Origin: Pseudomonas fluorescens
Lineage (GTDB): Bacteria; Pseudomonadota; Gammaproteobacteria; Pseudomonadales; Pseudomonadaceae
NCBI RefSeq assembly: GCF_002837185.1
Contig: NZ_KZ477986.1
Location: 171,287 to 235,286, forward strand
DNA length: 64,000 bases
Direction of reading: 5' to 3'
The notes below the pieces were generated by a model. That model saw nothing but the letters and a program-made list of their open reading frames with translations. It did no database searches and had not been told where the DNA came from. Of the stretch, positions 52,801 through 63,204 are shown one piece after another. Each line of letters opens with the position of its first letter. The stretch's first letter is position 1. The position numbers and the translations under genes were made by a program.

Positions 52801-55800
52801 CGTATCCGCCCGGAAAGCGAAGGGCTGATCGGTGCGTTCCTCAACACCCAGGTATTGCGTTGCCAGCTCAATGGGCAGATGAGTGTCGCGCAGTTGTTCG
52901 AGCAGGTGCGTCACACCGTGATCGAAGGCCAGTCCCATCAGGACCTGCCGTTCGACCATCTGGTGGAGGCGCTGCAACCACCGCGCAGCGCGGCGTACAA
53001 CCCGCTGTTCCAGGTGATGTGCAACGTGCAGCGCTGGGAGTTCCAGCAGAGCCGCCAACTGGCCGGCATGACTGTCGAGTACCTGGCCAACGATGCCCGC
53101 GCCACCAAGTTCGACCTCAACCTGGAAGTCACCGACCTCGACCATCGCCTGGGCTGCTGCCTGACCTACAGCACCGATCTGTTCGACGAGCCGCGCATCG
53201 CACGCATGGCCGCGCATTGGCGCAACCTCTTGGAAGCGCTGATCGACAATCCGCACCAACGCCTCAGCGAACTGCCGTTGCTCAGCGCCGCCGAGCAGCG
53301 CGCCCTGCAGGACAGCCTCGGGGTTGAAGCCGCAGCGCATCGTCTGGACCAGTGCATTCACCCGCTGTTCAGCCAGCAGGCGCGCAAGCGTGCCGATGCG
53401 CCGGCGCTGACCTTTGCCGGTGTGACCCTCACTTACGCCGAACTCGAGGCCCGCGCCAATCGCCTGGCCTGGATGCTGCGCGAACGCGGCGTCGGCCCGC
53501 AGGTGCGCGTCGGCCTGGCGCTGCCGCGCTCGCTGGAAATGGTCATCGGCCTGTTGGCAATCCTCAAGGCCGGCGGCGCCTACGTGCCGCTGGACCCGGA
53601 ATACCCGCTGGACCGCCTGCATTACATGATCGAAGACAGCGGCATCGGCCTGCTGCTCAGCGACGCGGCGATGTTCCAGGCCCTTGGCGAGCTGCCGCCA
53701 ACGCTGGCGTGCTGGTGCCTGGAAGATGACTCACCGTTGCTGAAAAACTATCCGGCCGATGAGCTGCCTTTTATCAACCTGGCGCAGCACCAGGCGTACC
53801 TGATCTACACCTCCGGTTCCACCGGCCAGCCCAAAGGCGTGGTGGTGTCCCAGGGTGAAATCGCCATGCATTGCCAGGCCGTGATCGAGCGTTTCGGCAT
53901 GCGCCCGGACGACTGCGAACTGCACTTTTATTCGATCAACTTCGATGCCGCCACCGAGCGCCTGCTGGTGCCGTTGCTCAGCGGTGCCCACGTGGTAGTG
54001 CGCGCCCAGGGCCAGTGGGACGCCGAAGAGATCTGCGCGCTGATCCGCAGCCATCGCGTGAATATTCTCGGGTTCACGCCCAGCTACGGCAGCCAGTTGG
54101 CACAGTGGCTGGCCACGCAACAGCAGACCTTGCCGGTGCGCATGTGCATCACCGGCGGTGAAGCACTGACCGGTGAACACCTGCAGCGTATTCGCGCGGC
54201 GTTCCAGCCTGAGGTGTTTTTCAACGCCTATGGTCCGACCGAAACCGTGGTGATGCCGCTGGCCAGCCTGGCGCCGGAGCACCTGGAGGAGGGCGCCGCC
54301 AGCGTGCCGATCGGCAGCATCGTCGGCGCGCGCGTGGCGTATATTCTCGACGCCGACCTGGCCCTGGTGCCGCAAGGCGCGAGCGGCGAGTTGTACATCG
54401 GCGGCGCGGGCCTGGCTCAGGGCTATCACCAGCGCCCGGGCATGACGGCGGAGCGCTTTGTCGCCGACCCGTTCACCCCCCGTGGCGGCCGCTTGTACCG
54501 CACCGGTGACCTGGTACGTCAAGGTGCCGATGGGCAGGTGGAGTACCTGGGGCGTATCGACCATCAGGTGAAGATTCGCGGTTTCCGCATCGAATTGGGC
54601 GAGATCGAAACGCGCCTGCTGGAGCATCCGGCCGTGCGTGAAGCGGTGGTGCTGGCGCTGGATTCGCCGAGCGGCAAACAGCTGGTGGCGTACCTGGTCA
54701 GCGACGCCGAGCACGGCGCCTTGCGTGATGCGGTGAAGGCCCATCTCAAGGCGCACTTGCCGGACTATATGGTGCCCGCCCACGTGATGGTGCTCGACAG
54801 CATGCCGCTGACCGCCAACGGCAAGCTCGACCGGCGCGCCTTGCCGCAGCCCGATCCGCAAGCGAATCGCCAACAGTACGTGGCGCCACGCAACGCCCTG
54901 GAGCATAGCCTGGCGGCCATCTGGTGCGCGGTGTTGAACCTGCAGCAAGTCGGCCTGGACGATAACTTCTTCGAACTGGGCGGCGATTCGATCCTGTCGA
55001 TCCAGGTGGTCAGCCGTGCGCGGCAGGCGGGCATTCATTTCAGCCCGCGTGACCTGTTCCAGCACCAGACCGTGCAAAGCCTGGCCGCTGTCGCCACTTA
55101 CACCGATCAGGCCGGCATCGAGCAAGTCAGCGCCGAGCAAGGAACGCTCACCGGCCGCTCGGGCCTCACGCCGATCCAGCATTGGTTCTTCGACACCGAC
55201 ATTCCGATGCGTCAGCACTGGAACCAGGCCCTGGTGCTCAAGCCGCTGCAACTGCTCGACCCGCATCGCCTGGAGCAGGCCTTACTGGCAGTGCTGGAAC
55301 ATCACGACGCGCTGCGCCTGAGCTTCACCCAGCGCGATGCCCAGTGGCACGCCGAACACCTGGCCGTGCCCCAAGGCGGCGTATTGATGCAGGCGCAGGT
55401 GCGCGACATGGACCACTGCACGGCGCTGTTCACCGACACCCAACGCAGCCTCGACCTGGCACACGGCCCGCTGTTGCGCGCCTTGCTGGTGGACGGCCCG
55501 CAAGGCCAGCAGCGCCTGCTGATCGCCATCCATCACTTGGTGGTGGACGGCGTGTCCTGGCGCGTATTGCTCGAAGACCTGCACACGGTTTATCGCCAAC
55601 TGAGCGAAGGCCAGTCCGTCAGCCTGCCGGCCAAGACCAGCGCGTTGCGCGATTGGGCGGCGCGTTTGCAGGCCTATGCCCATAGCGAGTCTCTGCGTGA
55701 AGAGCTGGGCCTGTGGCAAGCGCAACTGGCTGGCCCGGCGCTGGCGTTGCCAGTGGATCGCCGACACGGCGCACTGCGCCAGCGTGACGCCGAGACCGTC

Positions 55801-58800
55801 AGCGTGCGCCTGGATGTCGAGCGCACCCGGCAGTTGCTGCAACAAGCGCCGAGCGCCTACCGCACCCAGGTCAACGACCTGCTGCTGACCGCCCTGGCTC
55901 GCGTGCTGTGCCGCTGGAGCGGTCACGACGCGGCGTTGATTCAACTGGAAGGCCACGGCCGCGAAAGCCTGTTCGATGATATCGACCTGACCCGCAGCGT
56001 CGGCTGGTTCACCAGCGCTTATCCGTTGCGCCTGACCCCGCAGGCGGAGTTGGGCGAGTCGATCAAGGCGATCAAGGAGCAACTGCGCGGCGTGCCGCAC
56101 AAAGGCTTGGGCTACGGCGTGCTGCGCTACCTGGCGGACGAGCTGTGCCAACGCAGCCTGGCTGCGCTGCCGAGCGCCGACATTACCTTCAACTACCTCG
56201 GCCAGTTCGACCAGAGCTTCGGCGCCGACGCGCTGTTCCATCCGCTGGAGGAATCCGCCGGCCTTGCACACGACCCCGATGCACCGCTGCCCAACGCGCT
56301 GAGTGTCGACGGTCAGGTGTACGGCGGTGAACTGGTGCTGCGCTGGACCTTCAGCCGCGAGCGCTACGATCAGCAGACCATTGGCAAACTGGCCGAGGCG
56401 TATCTGGCCGAGCTGCAGGGCCTGATCGCCCATTGCCTCAAGGACGATGCCGGCGGCCTCACGCCGTCCGACTTCCCGCTGGCACGGTTGACCCAGGCGC
56501 AACTGGACAGCTTGCCGGTAGCGGCCGGCGCCATCGAAGATGTCTACCCGCTGACCCCGATGCAAGAGGGCCTGCTGCTGCACACCCTGCTGGAACCGGG
56601 CACCGGTCTGTATTACATGCAGGACCGCTACCGCATCGACAGCGCCCTTGATCCCGAGCGTTTCGCCCAGGCCTGGCAGGCGGTGATCGCCCGCCACGAA
56701 GCTTTGCGTGCCTCGTTCTGCTGGAACGTGGGTGAAGACATGCTGCAAGTGATCCACAAACCCGGCAGCACGCCGATTGACTACCTGGACTGGAGCGCCG
56801 ACCCCGAGAGCGAGCACGAGCCGCGCCTGCAAGCGCTGCTCAAGGCCGAGCGCGAGGCCGGTTTCGATCTGCTCAACCAGGCGCCGTTCCACCTGCGCCT
56901 GATCCGGGTGGGCGAGGCGCGCTACTGGTTCATGATGAGCAACCACCACATCCTTATCGATGCCTGGTGCCGTTCGCTGTTGATGAACGACTTCTTCGAG
57001 CTCTACCAGGCGCTGGGCGAAGGGCGCGAGGCGCAACTGGCCACGCCGCCGCGCTATCGCGACTACATCGCCTGGCTGCAACGCCAGGACCTGGACGAAG
57101 CGCGCCAGTGGTGGCAGCGCAACCTGCAAGGTTTCGAGCGCACCACACCGATCCCCAGCGACCGACCGTTCCTGCGCGAACATGCCGGCCACAGCGGCGG
57201 TATGGTGGTGGGCGACTGCTACACCCGGCTGGATGCCCGTGACGGCGCGCAATTGCGCGAGCTGGCCCAGGCTCATCAGCTCACCGTCAACACCTTCGCC
57301 CAGGCGGCCTGGGCGCTGGTGCTGCGGCGCTTGAGCGGTGATCGCGACGTACTGTTCGGCGTCACCGTGGCCGGGCGTCCGGTGGACATGCCCGAGATGC
57401 AACGCACCGTGGGCCTGTTTATCAACAGCATCGCGCTGCGGGTGAAGCTGCCCGAGGACGGCCAGCCTTGCAGCGTGCGCCAGTGGTTGAGCGGTTTGCT
57501 CGACAGCAATATGCAACTGCGCGAGTACGAATACCTGCCGCTGGTGACTATCCAGGAACACAGCGAACTGCCCAAGGGCCAGCCGCTGTTCGACAGCCTG
57601 TTCGTGTTCGAAAACGCCCCGGTGGAAACCTCGGTGCTCAGCCATGCGCAAAGCCTGAATGCCACCTCCGATTCCGGGCGTACCCACACCAACTTCCCAC
57701 TGACCGCCGTGTGCTACCCGGGCGATGACCTGGGCTTGCACCTGTCCTACGACCAGCGCTACTTCGATGAAACCACCGTGCAAGGCATGCTCGCCGAGTT
57801 CAAGCGCCTGTTGCTGGCGCTGGTGCAGGGCTTCCATGGCGACATGGCCGACCTGCCGCTGATCGGCGAGCAGGAGCGCGCGTTCCTGGTGGACGGCTGC
57901 AACCAGAGCGAACACGACTACCCGCTGGCGCGCAGCTATGTCGAGTTGTTCGAGGAACAGGTGGCGCGGCATCCGCAGCGTATCGCCGCCAGTTGCCTTG
58001 ACCGGCAATGGAGCTATGAGGCGTTGAACCGACGCAGTAACGGCCTGGGGCATGCGCTGATTGCCGCCGGTGTCGGCCCGGACCAACCGGTGGCGCTGCT
58101 GGCCGAGCGTGACCTTGCGCTGCTCGGCATGATTATCGGCAGCTTCAAGGCCGGTGCCGGTTACCTGCCGCTGGACCCCGGCCTGCCCGGTCCGCGCCTG
58201 AGCCGCATCATCGAGCTGAGCCGCACGCCCTTGCTGGTGTGCACCGAAGCGTGCCGGGAACAGGCCATCGCACTGCTCGACGGCGTCGACTGCCAGTTGC
58301 TGGTGTGGGAGGAAATCCCCGCCCGTGGCGAGAACCCGGGCGTCTACAGCGCCCCGGACAACCTCGCCTACGTGATCTATACCTCCGGTTCCACCGGCCT
58401 GCCCAAGGGCGTGATGGTCGAACAGCGCGGCATGCTCAACAACCAGTTGAGCAAAGTGCCGTACCTGCAACTGAGCGACGCCGATGTGATCGCGCAGACC
58501 GCTTCACAAAGCTTCGATATTTCCGTGTGGCAGTTCCTTGCTGCGCCGCTGTTTGGCGCACGGGTGGATATTGTGCCGAACGCCCTTGCCCATGATCCGC
58601 AGGGGTTGTTGGAGCACGTTCAAACACAAGGCATCACTGTGCTGGAGAGTGTGCCGTCGCTGATCCAGGGCATGCTCGCCCAGGACCACATCCGCCTCGA
58701 CGGCCTGCGCTGGATGTTGCCGACCGGTGAAGCGATGCCGCCGGAACTGGCGCACCAGTGGCTGCTGCGCTACCCGCAGATCGGCTTGGTCAACGCCTAC

Positions 58801-59757
58801 GGCCCGGCGGAGTGCTCGGACGATGTGGCGTTCTACCGCGTTGACCTGGCTTCGACCCGTGGCACCTATCTGCCGATTGGCACGCCCACCGACAACAACC
58901 GTCTGTACCTGCTGGACGGCGCGCTGGAGTTGGTGCCCCAAGGGGCCGTCGGTGAACTGTGCGTAGCCGGCATCGGCGTCGGTCGGGGTTACGTCAGCGA
59001 CCCGCTGCGCACCGCACCGGTGTTTGTGCCGGACCCGTTCGGCGCACCGGGTGAGCGCTTGTACCGCACGGGCGATCTGGCGCGGCGGCGCAGTGATGGC
59101 GTGTTGGAATATGTCGGGCGGGTTGACCACCAGGTGAAAATTCGCGGCTACCGCATCGAACTGGGCGAAATCGAAGCGCGCCTGCACGAACAACCCGAGG
59201 TGCGCGATGCGGCAGTCGGTGTCCAGGAGGGCGTCAACGGCAAGCACCTGGTGGGCTACCTGGTGCCGGTTGATGAAACCCTCAGCCCAAGCGAACGCCT
59301 GGACCGCATCAAGCAACGCCTGCGCGCCGAACTGCCGGAATACATGGTGCCGCTGCACTGGCTGTGGCTGGAGCGCCTGCCGCTCAACGCCAACGGCAAA
59401 CTCGACCGCAAGGCCCTGCCGGCCCTGGAAATCGGCCAGCTGCACAACCAGGACTACCTGGCGCCGCGCAATGAACTGGAAACCACCCTGGCCGCGATCT
59501 GGGCCGAAGTGCTCAAGGTCGAACGGGTAGGGGTGCAGGACAGCTTCTTTGAACTGGGCGGGCATTCGTTGCTGGCGACACAGATCGCTTCGCGGGTGCA
59601 GAAAACCTTGCAGCGCGATGTGCCGTTAAGGGCGATGTTCGAGTGCAGCACGGTGGCGGAACTGGCCGAGTACATCGAAGGGTTGGCGGGGAGCGAGATC
59701 AGTGCCGAGAAGGTGGATCGGTTGAGTGATTTGATGGCGCAGTTGGAGGGATTGTGA
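46846..59757 (+). CDS. pvdL: Pyoverdine chromophore peptide synthetase PvdL
   Basis: PvdL is the first synthetase of pyoverdine and builds the acyl-Glu-Tyr-Dab chromophore precursor. The 4303-residue protein reads in order: acyl ligase (1-570, [11 protein letters not shown] near 168), carrier (Ser 610 in GGNS), C1 (HHIIADG at 801-807), A1 ([11 protein letters not shown] at 1267), carrier (Ser 1650), C2 (HHIVTEG at 1842-1848), A2 (2321), carrier (Ser 2715 in LGGDS), epimerase (HHLVVDG from 2896), C3 (HHILIDA from 3367), A3 (3845), carrier (Ser 4241). There is no thioesterase domain, so the chain passes to another synthetase. The order and the epimerase after A2 match P. aeruginosa PvdL (acyl, L-Glu, D-Tyr, Dab). 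C2 has Glu instead of the usual Asp in HHxxxDG. Confidence 0.97.
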   Translation: MMDAFELPRTLVQSLQRRAAQTPDRIALRFLAESAEHSVVLSYRDLDQRARTIAAALQADVALGERAVLLFPSGPDYVAAFFGCLYAGVIAVPAYPPESSKRHHQERLLSIISDAEPRLLLTIASLADGLAQIENAPPLLSVDTLDPQLADRWVAPELQPDDIAFLQYTSGSTALPKGVQVSHGNLVANEVLIRRGFGIDLNPHDVIVSWLPLYHDMGLIGGLLQPIFSGVPCVLMSPAYFLARPLRWLEAISEYGGTISGGPDFAYRLCSERVSESALERLDLSTWRVAYSGSEPIRLDTLERFAEKFATCGFTANNFFASYGLAEATLFVAGGRRGHGIPALHLDAQALAANRAEPGQGSAVMSCGTHQPDHAVLIADPHTLSALADNCVGELWASGPSIAHGYWRNPEASARTFVQHAGRTWLRTGDLGFIRDGEVYITGRLKDLLIVRGHNLYPQDIEQTIEREVEVVRKGRVAAFAVNDHGVEGIGIAAEISRSVQKILPPEALIKAIRQAVAEAYQEAPCVVVLLNPGALPKTSSGKVQRAACALRHADGSLDRYAQFPDVQAQASEAALESALQDQIAAIWCEQLQVATIAADDHFFLLGGNSISATQVVARLRETLGLELNLRLLFEAPTLQGFAASVARLQQDGGVAQGAIAPLSRQDDLPQSLAQNRLWITWQLDPHSSAYTIPGALRLRGELDEDAVRASFQHLIQRHEALRTRFYERDGQGFQRVEAATDFALHVIDLSDLPHTEREARAQQIREDQARTRFDLENGPLLWVTLVRLDDEDHQLLVTLHHIIADGWSLNVLIDEFSRLYAAAVQGQPLELPPLTLQYADYASWQRQWLAAGEGQRQLAYWKATLGDEHPPLDLATDHPRSAQVRNSAARHTVRLGTPLSDAIGQTARAHESTPFMLLLAAFQALLYRYSGQRDIRIGVPNANRPRQETQGLVGFFINTLVLRAELDARLPFNQLLAATRQAALDAQAHQDLPFEQLLEAFPQAREQGLFQVIFNHQQRDLGALRRLPGLLADELPWHSREAKFDLQLHSEEDRHGRLSLSFDYADELFDSTTVQRLAEHYIHLLQAVCAQPQHAVGELKLSAEDEQHAWSQAPCAPARQWLPELLNLHTSDTPALVWQGASLSFAQLHTQANRLAHYLRDKGVGPDVCVAIAAERSPQLLIGLLAIIKAGGAYVPLDPDYPAERLAFMLEDSGVHLLLTQTALLEQLPTPAGVCVIAMDSLHLDSWPSQPPGLHLHGDNLAYVIYTSGSTGQPKGVGNTHAALAERLQWMQATYRLDASDVLMQKAPISFDVSVWECFWPLITGCRLVLAGPGEHRDPHRIAQLVQEHGVTTLHFVPPLLRLFIDEPLVAECTSLRRLFSGGEALPAELRDRVLARLPAVQLHNRYGPTETAINVTHWHCAVEDGERSPIGRPLGNVICRVLDEHLNPLPAGVPGELCIGGLGLARGYLGRAGLTAERFVADPLGEAGARLYRTGDRARWSLEGVLEYLGRLDQQVKLRGLRVEPQEIEARMLAVEGIAQAVVLVRDEQLIGYYSGPVELDAQAVKTALAAQLPEYMVPAHLMYLDAMPLSPSGKLDRRALPQPVWQAREHVEPQTPLQQQIAAIWREVLGLPRIGLRDDFFALGGHSLLATQIISRTRQACDVELPLRTLFDASELGDFAAQVGLIQASGQRNQQTAIAKVDRSVPVPLSYSQQRMWFLWQMEPDSPAYNVGGMARLRGVLDVGRFEAALQALIMRHETLRTTFPSVDGVACQHVWPQTNLRMDWQDFSALDDTERQQRLQHLADQEAHTPFNLERGPLLRACLVKAGEQEHYLVLTLHHIVTEGWAMDIFARELSALYEAFIDERDSPLAPLPVQYLDYSVWQRQWLESGERQRQLDYWTAQLGSEHPLLELPGDRPRPAVQSHRGELYRFDLSDELAARVRAFNAEQGLTLFMTMTATLAVLLYRYSGQTDLRIGAPVANRIRPESEGLIGAFLNTQVLRCQLNGQMSVAQLFEQVRHTVIEGQSHQDLPFDHLVEALQPPRSAAYNPLFQVMCNVQRWEFQQSRQLAGMTVEYLANDARATKFDLNLEVTDLDHRLGCCLTYSTDLFDEPRIARMAAHWRNLLEALIDNPHQRLSELPLLSAAEQRALQDSLGVEAAAHRLDQCIHPLFSQQARKRADAPALTFAGVTLTYAELEARANRLAWMLRERGVGPQVRVGLALPRSLEMVIGLLAILKAGGAYVPLDPEYPLDRLHYMIEDSGIGLLLSDAAMFQALGELPPTLACWCLEDDSPLLKNYPADELPFINLAQHQAYLIYTSGSTGQPKGVVVSQGEIAMHCQAVIERFGMRPDDCELHFYSINFDAATERLLVPLLSGAHVVVRAQGQWDAEEICALIRSHRVNILGFTPSYGSQLAQWLATQQQTLPVRMCITGGEALTGEHLQRIRAAFQPEVFFNAYGPTETVVMPLASLAPEHLEEGAASVPIGSIVGARVAYILDADLALVPQGASGELYIGGAGLAQGYHQRPGMTAERFVADPFTPRGGRLYRTGDLVRQGADGQVEYLGRIDHQVKIRGFRIELGEIETRLLEHPAVREAVVLALDSPSGKQLVAYLVSDAEHGALRDAVKAHLKAHLPDYMVPAHVMVLDSMPLTANGKLDRRALPQPDPQANRQQYVAPRNALEHSLAAIWCAVLNLQQVGLDDNFFELGGDSILSIQVVSRARQAGIHFSPRDLFQHQTVQSLAAVATYTDQAGIEQVSAEQGTLTGRSGLTPIQHWFFDTDIPMRQHWNQALVLKPLQLLDPHRLEQALLAVLEHHDALRLSFTQRDAQWHAEHLAVPQGGVLMQAQVRDMDHCTALFTDTQRSLDLAHGPLLRALLVDGPQGQQRLLIAIHHLVVDGVSWRVLLEDLHTVYRQLSEGQSVSLPAKTSALRDWAARLQAYAHSESLREELGLWQAQLAGPALALPVDRRHGALRQRDAETVSVRLDVERTRQLLQQAPSAYRTQVNDLLLTALARVLCRWSGHDAALIQLEGHGRESLFDDIDLTRSVGWFTSAYPLRLTPQAELGESIKAIKEQLRGVPHKGLGYGVLRYLADELCQRSLAALPSADITFNYLGQFDQSFGADALFHPLEESAGLAHDPDAPLPNALSVDGQVYGGELVLRWTFSRERYDQQTIGKLAEAYLAELQGLIAHCLKDDAGGLTPSDFPLARLTQAQLDSLPVAAGAIEDVYPLTPMQEGLLLHTLLEPGTGLYYMQDRYRIDSALDPERFAQAWQAVIARHEALRASFCWNVGEDMLQVIHKPGSTPIDYLDWSADPESEHEPRLQALLKAEREAGFDLLNQAPFHLRLIRVGEARYWFMMSNHHILIDAWCRSLLMNDFFELYQALGEGREAQLATPPRYRDYIAWLQRQDLDEARQWWQRNLQGFERTTPIPSDRPFLREHAGHSGGMVVGDCYTRLDARDGAQLRELAQAHQLTVNTFAQAAWALVLRRLSGDRDVLFGVTVAGRPVDMPEMQRTVGLFINSIALRVKLPEDGQPCSVRQWLSGLLDSNMQLREYEYLPLVTIQEHSELPKGQPLFDSLFVFENAPVETSVLSHAQSLNATSDSGRTHTNFPLTAVCYPGDDLGLHLSYDQRYFDETTVQGMLAEFKRLLLALVQGFHGDMADLPLIGEQERAFLVDGCNQSEHDYPLARSYVELFEEQVARHPQRIAASCLDRQWSYEALNRRSNGLGHALIAAGVGPDQPVALLAERDLALLGMIIGSFKAGAGYLPLDPGLPGPRLSRIIELSRTPLLVCTEACREQAIALLDGVDCQLLVWEEIPARGENPGVYSAPDNLAYVIYTSGSTGLPKGVMVEQRGMLNNQLSKVPYLQLSDADVIAQTASQSFDISVWQFLAAPLFGARVDIVPNALAHDPQGLLEHVQTQGITVLESVPSLIQGMLAQDHIRLDGLRWMLPTGEAMPPELAHQWLLRYPQIGLVNAYGPAECSDDVAFYRVDLASTRGTYLPIGTPTDNNRLYLLDGALELVPQGAVGELCVAGIGVGRGYVSDPLRTAPVFVPDPFGAPGERLYRTGDLARRRSDGVLEYVGRVDHQVKIRGYRIELGEIEARLHEQPEVRDAAVGVQEGVNGKHLVGYLVPVDETLSPSERLDRIKQRLRAELPEYMVPLHWLWLERLPLNANGKLDRKALPALEIGQLHNQDYLAPRNELETTLAAIWAEVLKVERVGVQDSFFELGGHSLLATQIASRVQKTLQRDVPLRAMFECSTVAELAEYIEGLAGSEISAEKVDRLSDLMAQLEGL

Positions 59758-59797
59758 GACGGCCGCTGGTCTGAAGTGTCGGGATTTTCCGGCGCAA

Positions 59798-59813
59798 CTG
59801 TTAATTCTGACAG
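59798..59813. promoter_or_regulatory. Palindromic box CTGTTA-N4-TGACAG (giant gene 1)
   Basis: CTGTTAATTCTGACAG differs from the boxes at 4855 and 5158 at one arm position (TTA for TCA) and in the spacer, and is likewise followed by TAG. It lies about 95 bases upstream of the giant gene's GTG. Confidence 0.55.
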
Positions 59814-59836
59814 TAGGCAGTGTTCCTGTTCCACGT

Positions 59837-59889
59837 GTTAGATACCCGCAGTTTCCGGCCCATCGGGTCGGGCCCGACGGTGATCTAAC
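59837..59889 (+). other. Leader inverted repeat before giant gene 1
   Basis: GTTAGAT (59837-59843) pairs with ATCTAAC (59883-59889). Between them lies a GC-rich inner palindrome (TCGGGCCCGA). The structure ends four bases before the ribosome site (GGACAGGAG), so it could mask or expose translation start. It is conserved before the second copy. Confidence 0.5.
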
Positions 59890-59908
59890 GCTGGACAGGA
59901 GTCTTATC

Positions 59909-62900
59909 GTGGCGAGCAAAACACCTGCTGGAAAAACCGGTTCCGTTCAGGCAGCAAATTCGCTGCCAGCCGTTGAAACGGAACTGCCCTATGCGATTAT
60001 CGAGCACGCTGCGAACAACAGCGTGCTGTATCCCATTGACGCCCGTGATGGCACGACGGCCACGCTGACGCTGCCGGCGAACGCCACTGATGTCATGTTC
60101 TACATGGCGGTCAAGGGGCAGGACGAGCCGAGCTTCGAACCGGTATCTGTCGAAAATGGCGTCAATGTCGTCGGCATTCCGCCACAGTGGATCAGCTACT
60201 GCATCGGGCACACGGTCTTGATCAAGTACACGGCCAATGCAGGGGGGCGGGCCCTGGAATCCTTGACGCTGGAGTTGGAAATCCAACAGATCAGGGAGGA
60301 GGACCTCTTCGTTTCAAGGCCGGTGTTCACGCATGCCAAGGAGGAGTGGAATACCTGGTACCTGCGCATGCAAGAGTTCTCGGGTGATGAAATTGTCGCG
60401 ATCAACGCCTGGCCGATGATTCAACCCGGGCATCGTCTGTTTGTGGTTGTTGCGGGTAACCAGCACGTTGCGCCTTATCGCTTCACCTGGGTGGCCAAGA
60501 ATCATGTGGTGCAGGAGCACGAAGCTCGTCCAGAGCATGTTTTCCGCTTCAAGCTTTCGCGAGGCTGGCTGTCCAGGCTGGACGATTACTCGGCGATCAC
60601 CGCTCACCTGGGCGTGATTTGGGACACAACCGAACCGGTATACCCTGAGCCAGGCGATCCGATTCTGGAGAATCCGCTGCCTGTGAACGCCGAGGATTTC
60701 CACCTGCGCACCACTTCATTGCTGCGTGTCGACCCTGCGCTGGACCTGAAACCGCCGCACTTGCGCGAGTCTACGCAATACAACGATGAGTGGTGCCTCA
60801 ACCCTGAAAACACCCAGGAGGGAGGGGAGATCATCATCCAGGGTCTGGACACTTACAAAGGTGACGAGGTGAGGTTTTATGTATCCGGGCCCGCTTACGC
60901 GAAGAAACTGTTGGGTGATTTCACGGTTGAACAGAACGGCGAGATGCCTTTCGTCAAATTGCCGGCCTGTGTGGTGGCGTGTTTCTTCAACAAACAGATG
61001 ACGTTGAGCTATGACCTTGCCGCCGGCGGCCCGGCACAGTCGTCCCAAGCGAGAGTGATCAGTGTTTTAACGCCCGAATTCCAGCGCCCGCTGATTGAAG
61101 AGGCGAACCAGGATCGCATGCTGTGCCTCGATAACTTCCCGGGGGACGCGAAGGTGATAGCGCCTCTGGGAGGCTATGGTGAGTGCGCGAGCCATTGCTG
61201 GATGTGGATCGATGCTGAATATGCAGACGGCAGCGCTTACCGCTTTGATATTCTGGACGGTGAGATTGTCACGCACGCCTGGAAAAGCGACGGCGTCAGG
61301 GCTGATATTCCAAGGGCAGCATTGGAAAAGATCGGCGATTGCTCCACGTTCGAACTGCGCGTCAAGACGGGCTTTTGCGAGGCGAGCGAACTGAAGAACG
61401 CCCACGAATTTCCGCCCGCGAGGTTCACGATCTACCAGGAGCCGTTGGCGCCACGGGCACCCACAGTCAGGGAAGCACAAGGGGGTGTTCTGGTGCCGTG
61501 GAACGCTCGCGAAGGGGTGCATGTCGAGGCGGTTTACGAAGGCTGCCAACCCAGCCACCAACATACTGCCCAGTGGTGCCTGGACGGAGCAGACAGTTGT
61601 TGGCCACTGCCTTTACAGAAGGGGGCGTCCGGCCCGGTCACGTTCCTGGCGTCCCGCGAACAGATGATCAACAGCTTCCGCAAGACGGCACTGATTTCTT
61701 ACACCGTGATCAATGCCTGCAAGCAGATGGTGTCCGAGACACTCGAGTTGCAGGTCGGTGAGCCACTCATGCAGCGGCGTCCTCGTCCAGTGGTGAAACA
61801 AGCCACTGGCGACGTCTTGGATCTGCGTACCTTCCCTGGGAAGGACGCGCAAGTCATTGTCAAAAGTACCGATGTCGATGTCGATTTGGCGTGGTGGTTT
61901 TTCGTCGAGGGGCATGTCGGGGTTATGACGCTTGAGGGGACTGCGCAAGACGGTTCCCCAATCACTGTACCGATCATGGCGAGGCCACTCGAAAGCGGTG
62001 ATAGGGACGGGTTGTCGTGTCTGATTCCACATTCGGAGTTGGAGAAGTTGAAAGATGATACGTATATCACCATCAATTTTTCGCATTTCATTGGTCCGCT
62101 TGGAAGTGTCGAGATCAAGTTCCAGGCCTTGAGGTTGCTGTTTATAAACCCTGTCTCTCTGCCCGTGCCCTCTGTGCCGGAAGCGGAGAACGGCGAGTTG
62201 AACTTTCTTCGACTGTGCTGTGAGAAGGATGCCCATCTGGTTGTGGCCCCTTGGGACAAGATCGCTACGGACAACCGAATCTCGTTGATCTGCACCGGCA
62301 CGGCAATTGGAGGCGGCCCCCATTCCGTGGTTTTGCTGCCGGAGCGCGACGTTGCCCCGCTGGAGGTTCTGGAGGGCTTGAATATTGCGATTACAAATGC
62401 GCAATTTTTTGCATTCGCCAACGACAGTGTCATTACGCTGCGCCTGAGCGTGAGGTTTGCGAACGATACGCTGCGATCTTTCGAGCCGGTGGCACTGGAG
62501 CTGATCAAAAGCAGACAGATCGTCGAAAGGTTTGATGGGCAGCCTGACAAGCTGCTCAAACCCGGGGAAAGTCTGCGCCTTTCGACGATGACCATCACCA
62601 TGGTTCAGTTGGCTACAAATGCTCGCGGCGGTATATACACCTTCGCAAACGTAGGGGAGTTTATGTCAGGACCGGCTTTCGGGTTTTGCATCGACACGGC
62701 TGGCTTTATCACCCCGACGCAGATAACACGCTTTGCATTCGACGTGCCCTGCGCCTGTCTGCGGTTTGCATATGTTCATCTCGATGGTCAGGCAACCGTG
62801 CGTTTCTACGGTGAAAGCGGGGTGCCCATCGAAACGCGTATCGTGGACTCAGCCAAGGGGGGGCGGCACCAATGGGTTGAGTTCAAGGCGGGCAAAGGTG

Positions 62901-62983
62901 AGTTGCTCGCAAGCTTTGAGGTTGAAGTGGGCGAGCACGGATACCTCGATAACTTCACTATGTGTAGTCCCGTGAATGCCTAG
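59909..62983 (+). CDS. Giant hypothetical protein of repeated beta-domains (copy 1)
   Basis: 1024 residues from GTG 59909, with GGACAGGAG directly upstream. Not recognised as a known family. It has no signal peptide or membrane segment. The sequence looks like a chain of divergent 120-180-residue beta-sandwich (Ig-like) units: each ends in a strand pattern such as LTLELEI, ETLELQV or PVALELI, and later units begin with a proline-rich edge and a line such as PVVKQATGDVLDLRTFPGKD (near 630) or EAENGELNFLRLCCEKDAHL (near 757). The last 150 residues (from about 870) look like a jelly-roll domain ending GYLDNFTM, as in some carbohydrate-binding proteins. A surface or secreted role is a guess. Codon use is less GC-rich than pvdL. 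Confidence 0.85.
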   Translation: MASKTPAGKTGSVQAANSLPAVETELPYAIIEHAANNSVLYPIDARDGTTATLTLPANATDVMFYMAVKGQDEPSFEPVSVENGVNVVGIPPQWISYCIGHTVLIKYTANAGGRALESLTLELEIQQIREEDLFVSRPVFTHAKEEWNTWYLRMQEFSGDEIVAINAWPMIQPGHRLFVVVAGNQHVAPYRFTWVAKNHVVQEHEARPEHVFRFKLSRGWLSRLDDYSAITAHLGVIWDTTEPVYPEPGDPILENPLPVNAEDFHLRTTSLLRVDPALDLKPPHLRESTQYNDEWCLNPENTQEGGEIIIQGLDTYKGDEVRFYVSGPAYAKKLLGDFTVEQNGEMPFVKLPACVVACFFNKQMTLSYDLAAGGPAQSSQARVISVLTPEFQRPLIEEANQDRMLCLDNFPGDAKVIAPLGGYGECASHCWMWIDAEYADGSAYRFDILDGEIVTHAWKSDGVRADIPRAALEKIGDCSTFELRVKTGFCEASELKNAHEFPPARFTIYQEPLAPRAPTVREAQGGVLVPWNAREGVHVEAVYEGCQPSHQHTAQWCLDGADSCWPLPLQKGASGPVTFLASREQMINSFRKTALISYTVINACKQMVSETLELQVGEPLMQRRPRPVVKQATGDVLDLRTFPGKDAQVIVKSTDVDVDLAWWFFVEGHVGVMTLEGTAQDGSPITVPIMARPLESGDRDGLSCLIPHSELEKLKDDTYITINFSHFIGPLGSVEIKFQALRLLFINPVSLPVPSVPEAENGELNFLRLCCEKDAHLVVAPWDKIATDNRISLICTGTAIGGGPHSVVLLPERDVAPLEVLEGLNIAITNAQFFAFANDSVITLRLSVRFANDTLRSFEPVALELIKSRQIVERFDGQPDKLLKPGESLRLSTMTITMVQLATNARGGIYTFANVGEFMSGPAFGFCIDTAGFITPTQITRFAFDVPCACLRFAYVHLDGQATVRFYGESGVPIETRIVDSAKGGRHQWVEFKAGKGELLASFEVEVGEHGYLDNFTMCSPVNA

Positions 62984-62995
62984 AGCCAGGCAATG

Positions 62996-63026
62996 AAGGG
63001 CGGGGTCACACAGACCCCGCCTTTGA
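62996..63026 (+). terminator. Probable terminator after giant gene 1
   Basis: Eight-base GC stem (GCGGGGTC / GACCCCGC) with a 5-base loop, extended by A-T and G-T pairs to AAGG/CTTT. It is 13 bases after the stop codon. The T-run is short, so termination may be partial. Confidence 0.65.
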
Positions 63027-63093
63027 GCCTTGGCGGAGTTTGAGCGGTTGTGCGTACACCACTGGTCTGGAATATCGAGTTTTCCCAGCAGAA

Positions 63094-63109
63094 CTGTTAA
63101 TTCTGACAG
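63094..63109. promoter_or_regulatory. Palindromic box CTGTTA-N4-TGACAG (giant gene 2)
   Basis: Identical to the box at 59798-59813, while the flanking DNA to its left has diverged between the two copies. The core was kept, which supports function. Confidence 0.55.
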
Positions 63110-63132
63110 TAGGCAGCGGTCCTGATCCACGT

Positions 63133-63184
63133 GTTAGATATCCGCAGTTTCCGGCCCATCGGGTCGGGCCGACGGTGATCTAAC
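63133..63184 (+). other. Leader inverted repeat before giant gene 2
   Basis: GTTAGAT (63133-63139) and ATCTAAC (63178-63184) again flank the GC-rich segment, now one base shorter, so the inner palindrome is weaker (TCGGGCCGA). The outer stem is unchanged. Confidence 0.5.
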
Positions 63185-63204
63185 ATCTGGACAGGAGTCT
63201 TATC

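Larger units (their letters stand above)
59764..60704 (+). repeat. Tandem duplication unit, copy 1 (visible overlap)
   Basis: The DNA from 59764 is repeated from 63060 with a constant offset of 3296 bases. Within the genes I count roughly a dozen base differences over about 790 bases; upstream of the box similarity drops. Two single-base indels in the leader cancel each other. This indicates recent duplication or gene conversion of a whole leader-plus-gene unit. Confidence 0.85.

Noticed and set aside
49297..58470. Very long open frames on the - strand opposite pvdL (over 1000 codons each at 49297-52374 and 55282-58470)
   Set aside because: They mirror the codon structure of pvdL in GC-rich DNA. 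Their translations are His/Gln/Arg-rich with no recognisable domains, while the + strand is a continuous synthetase.
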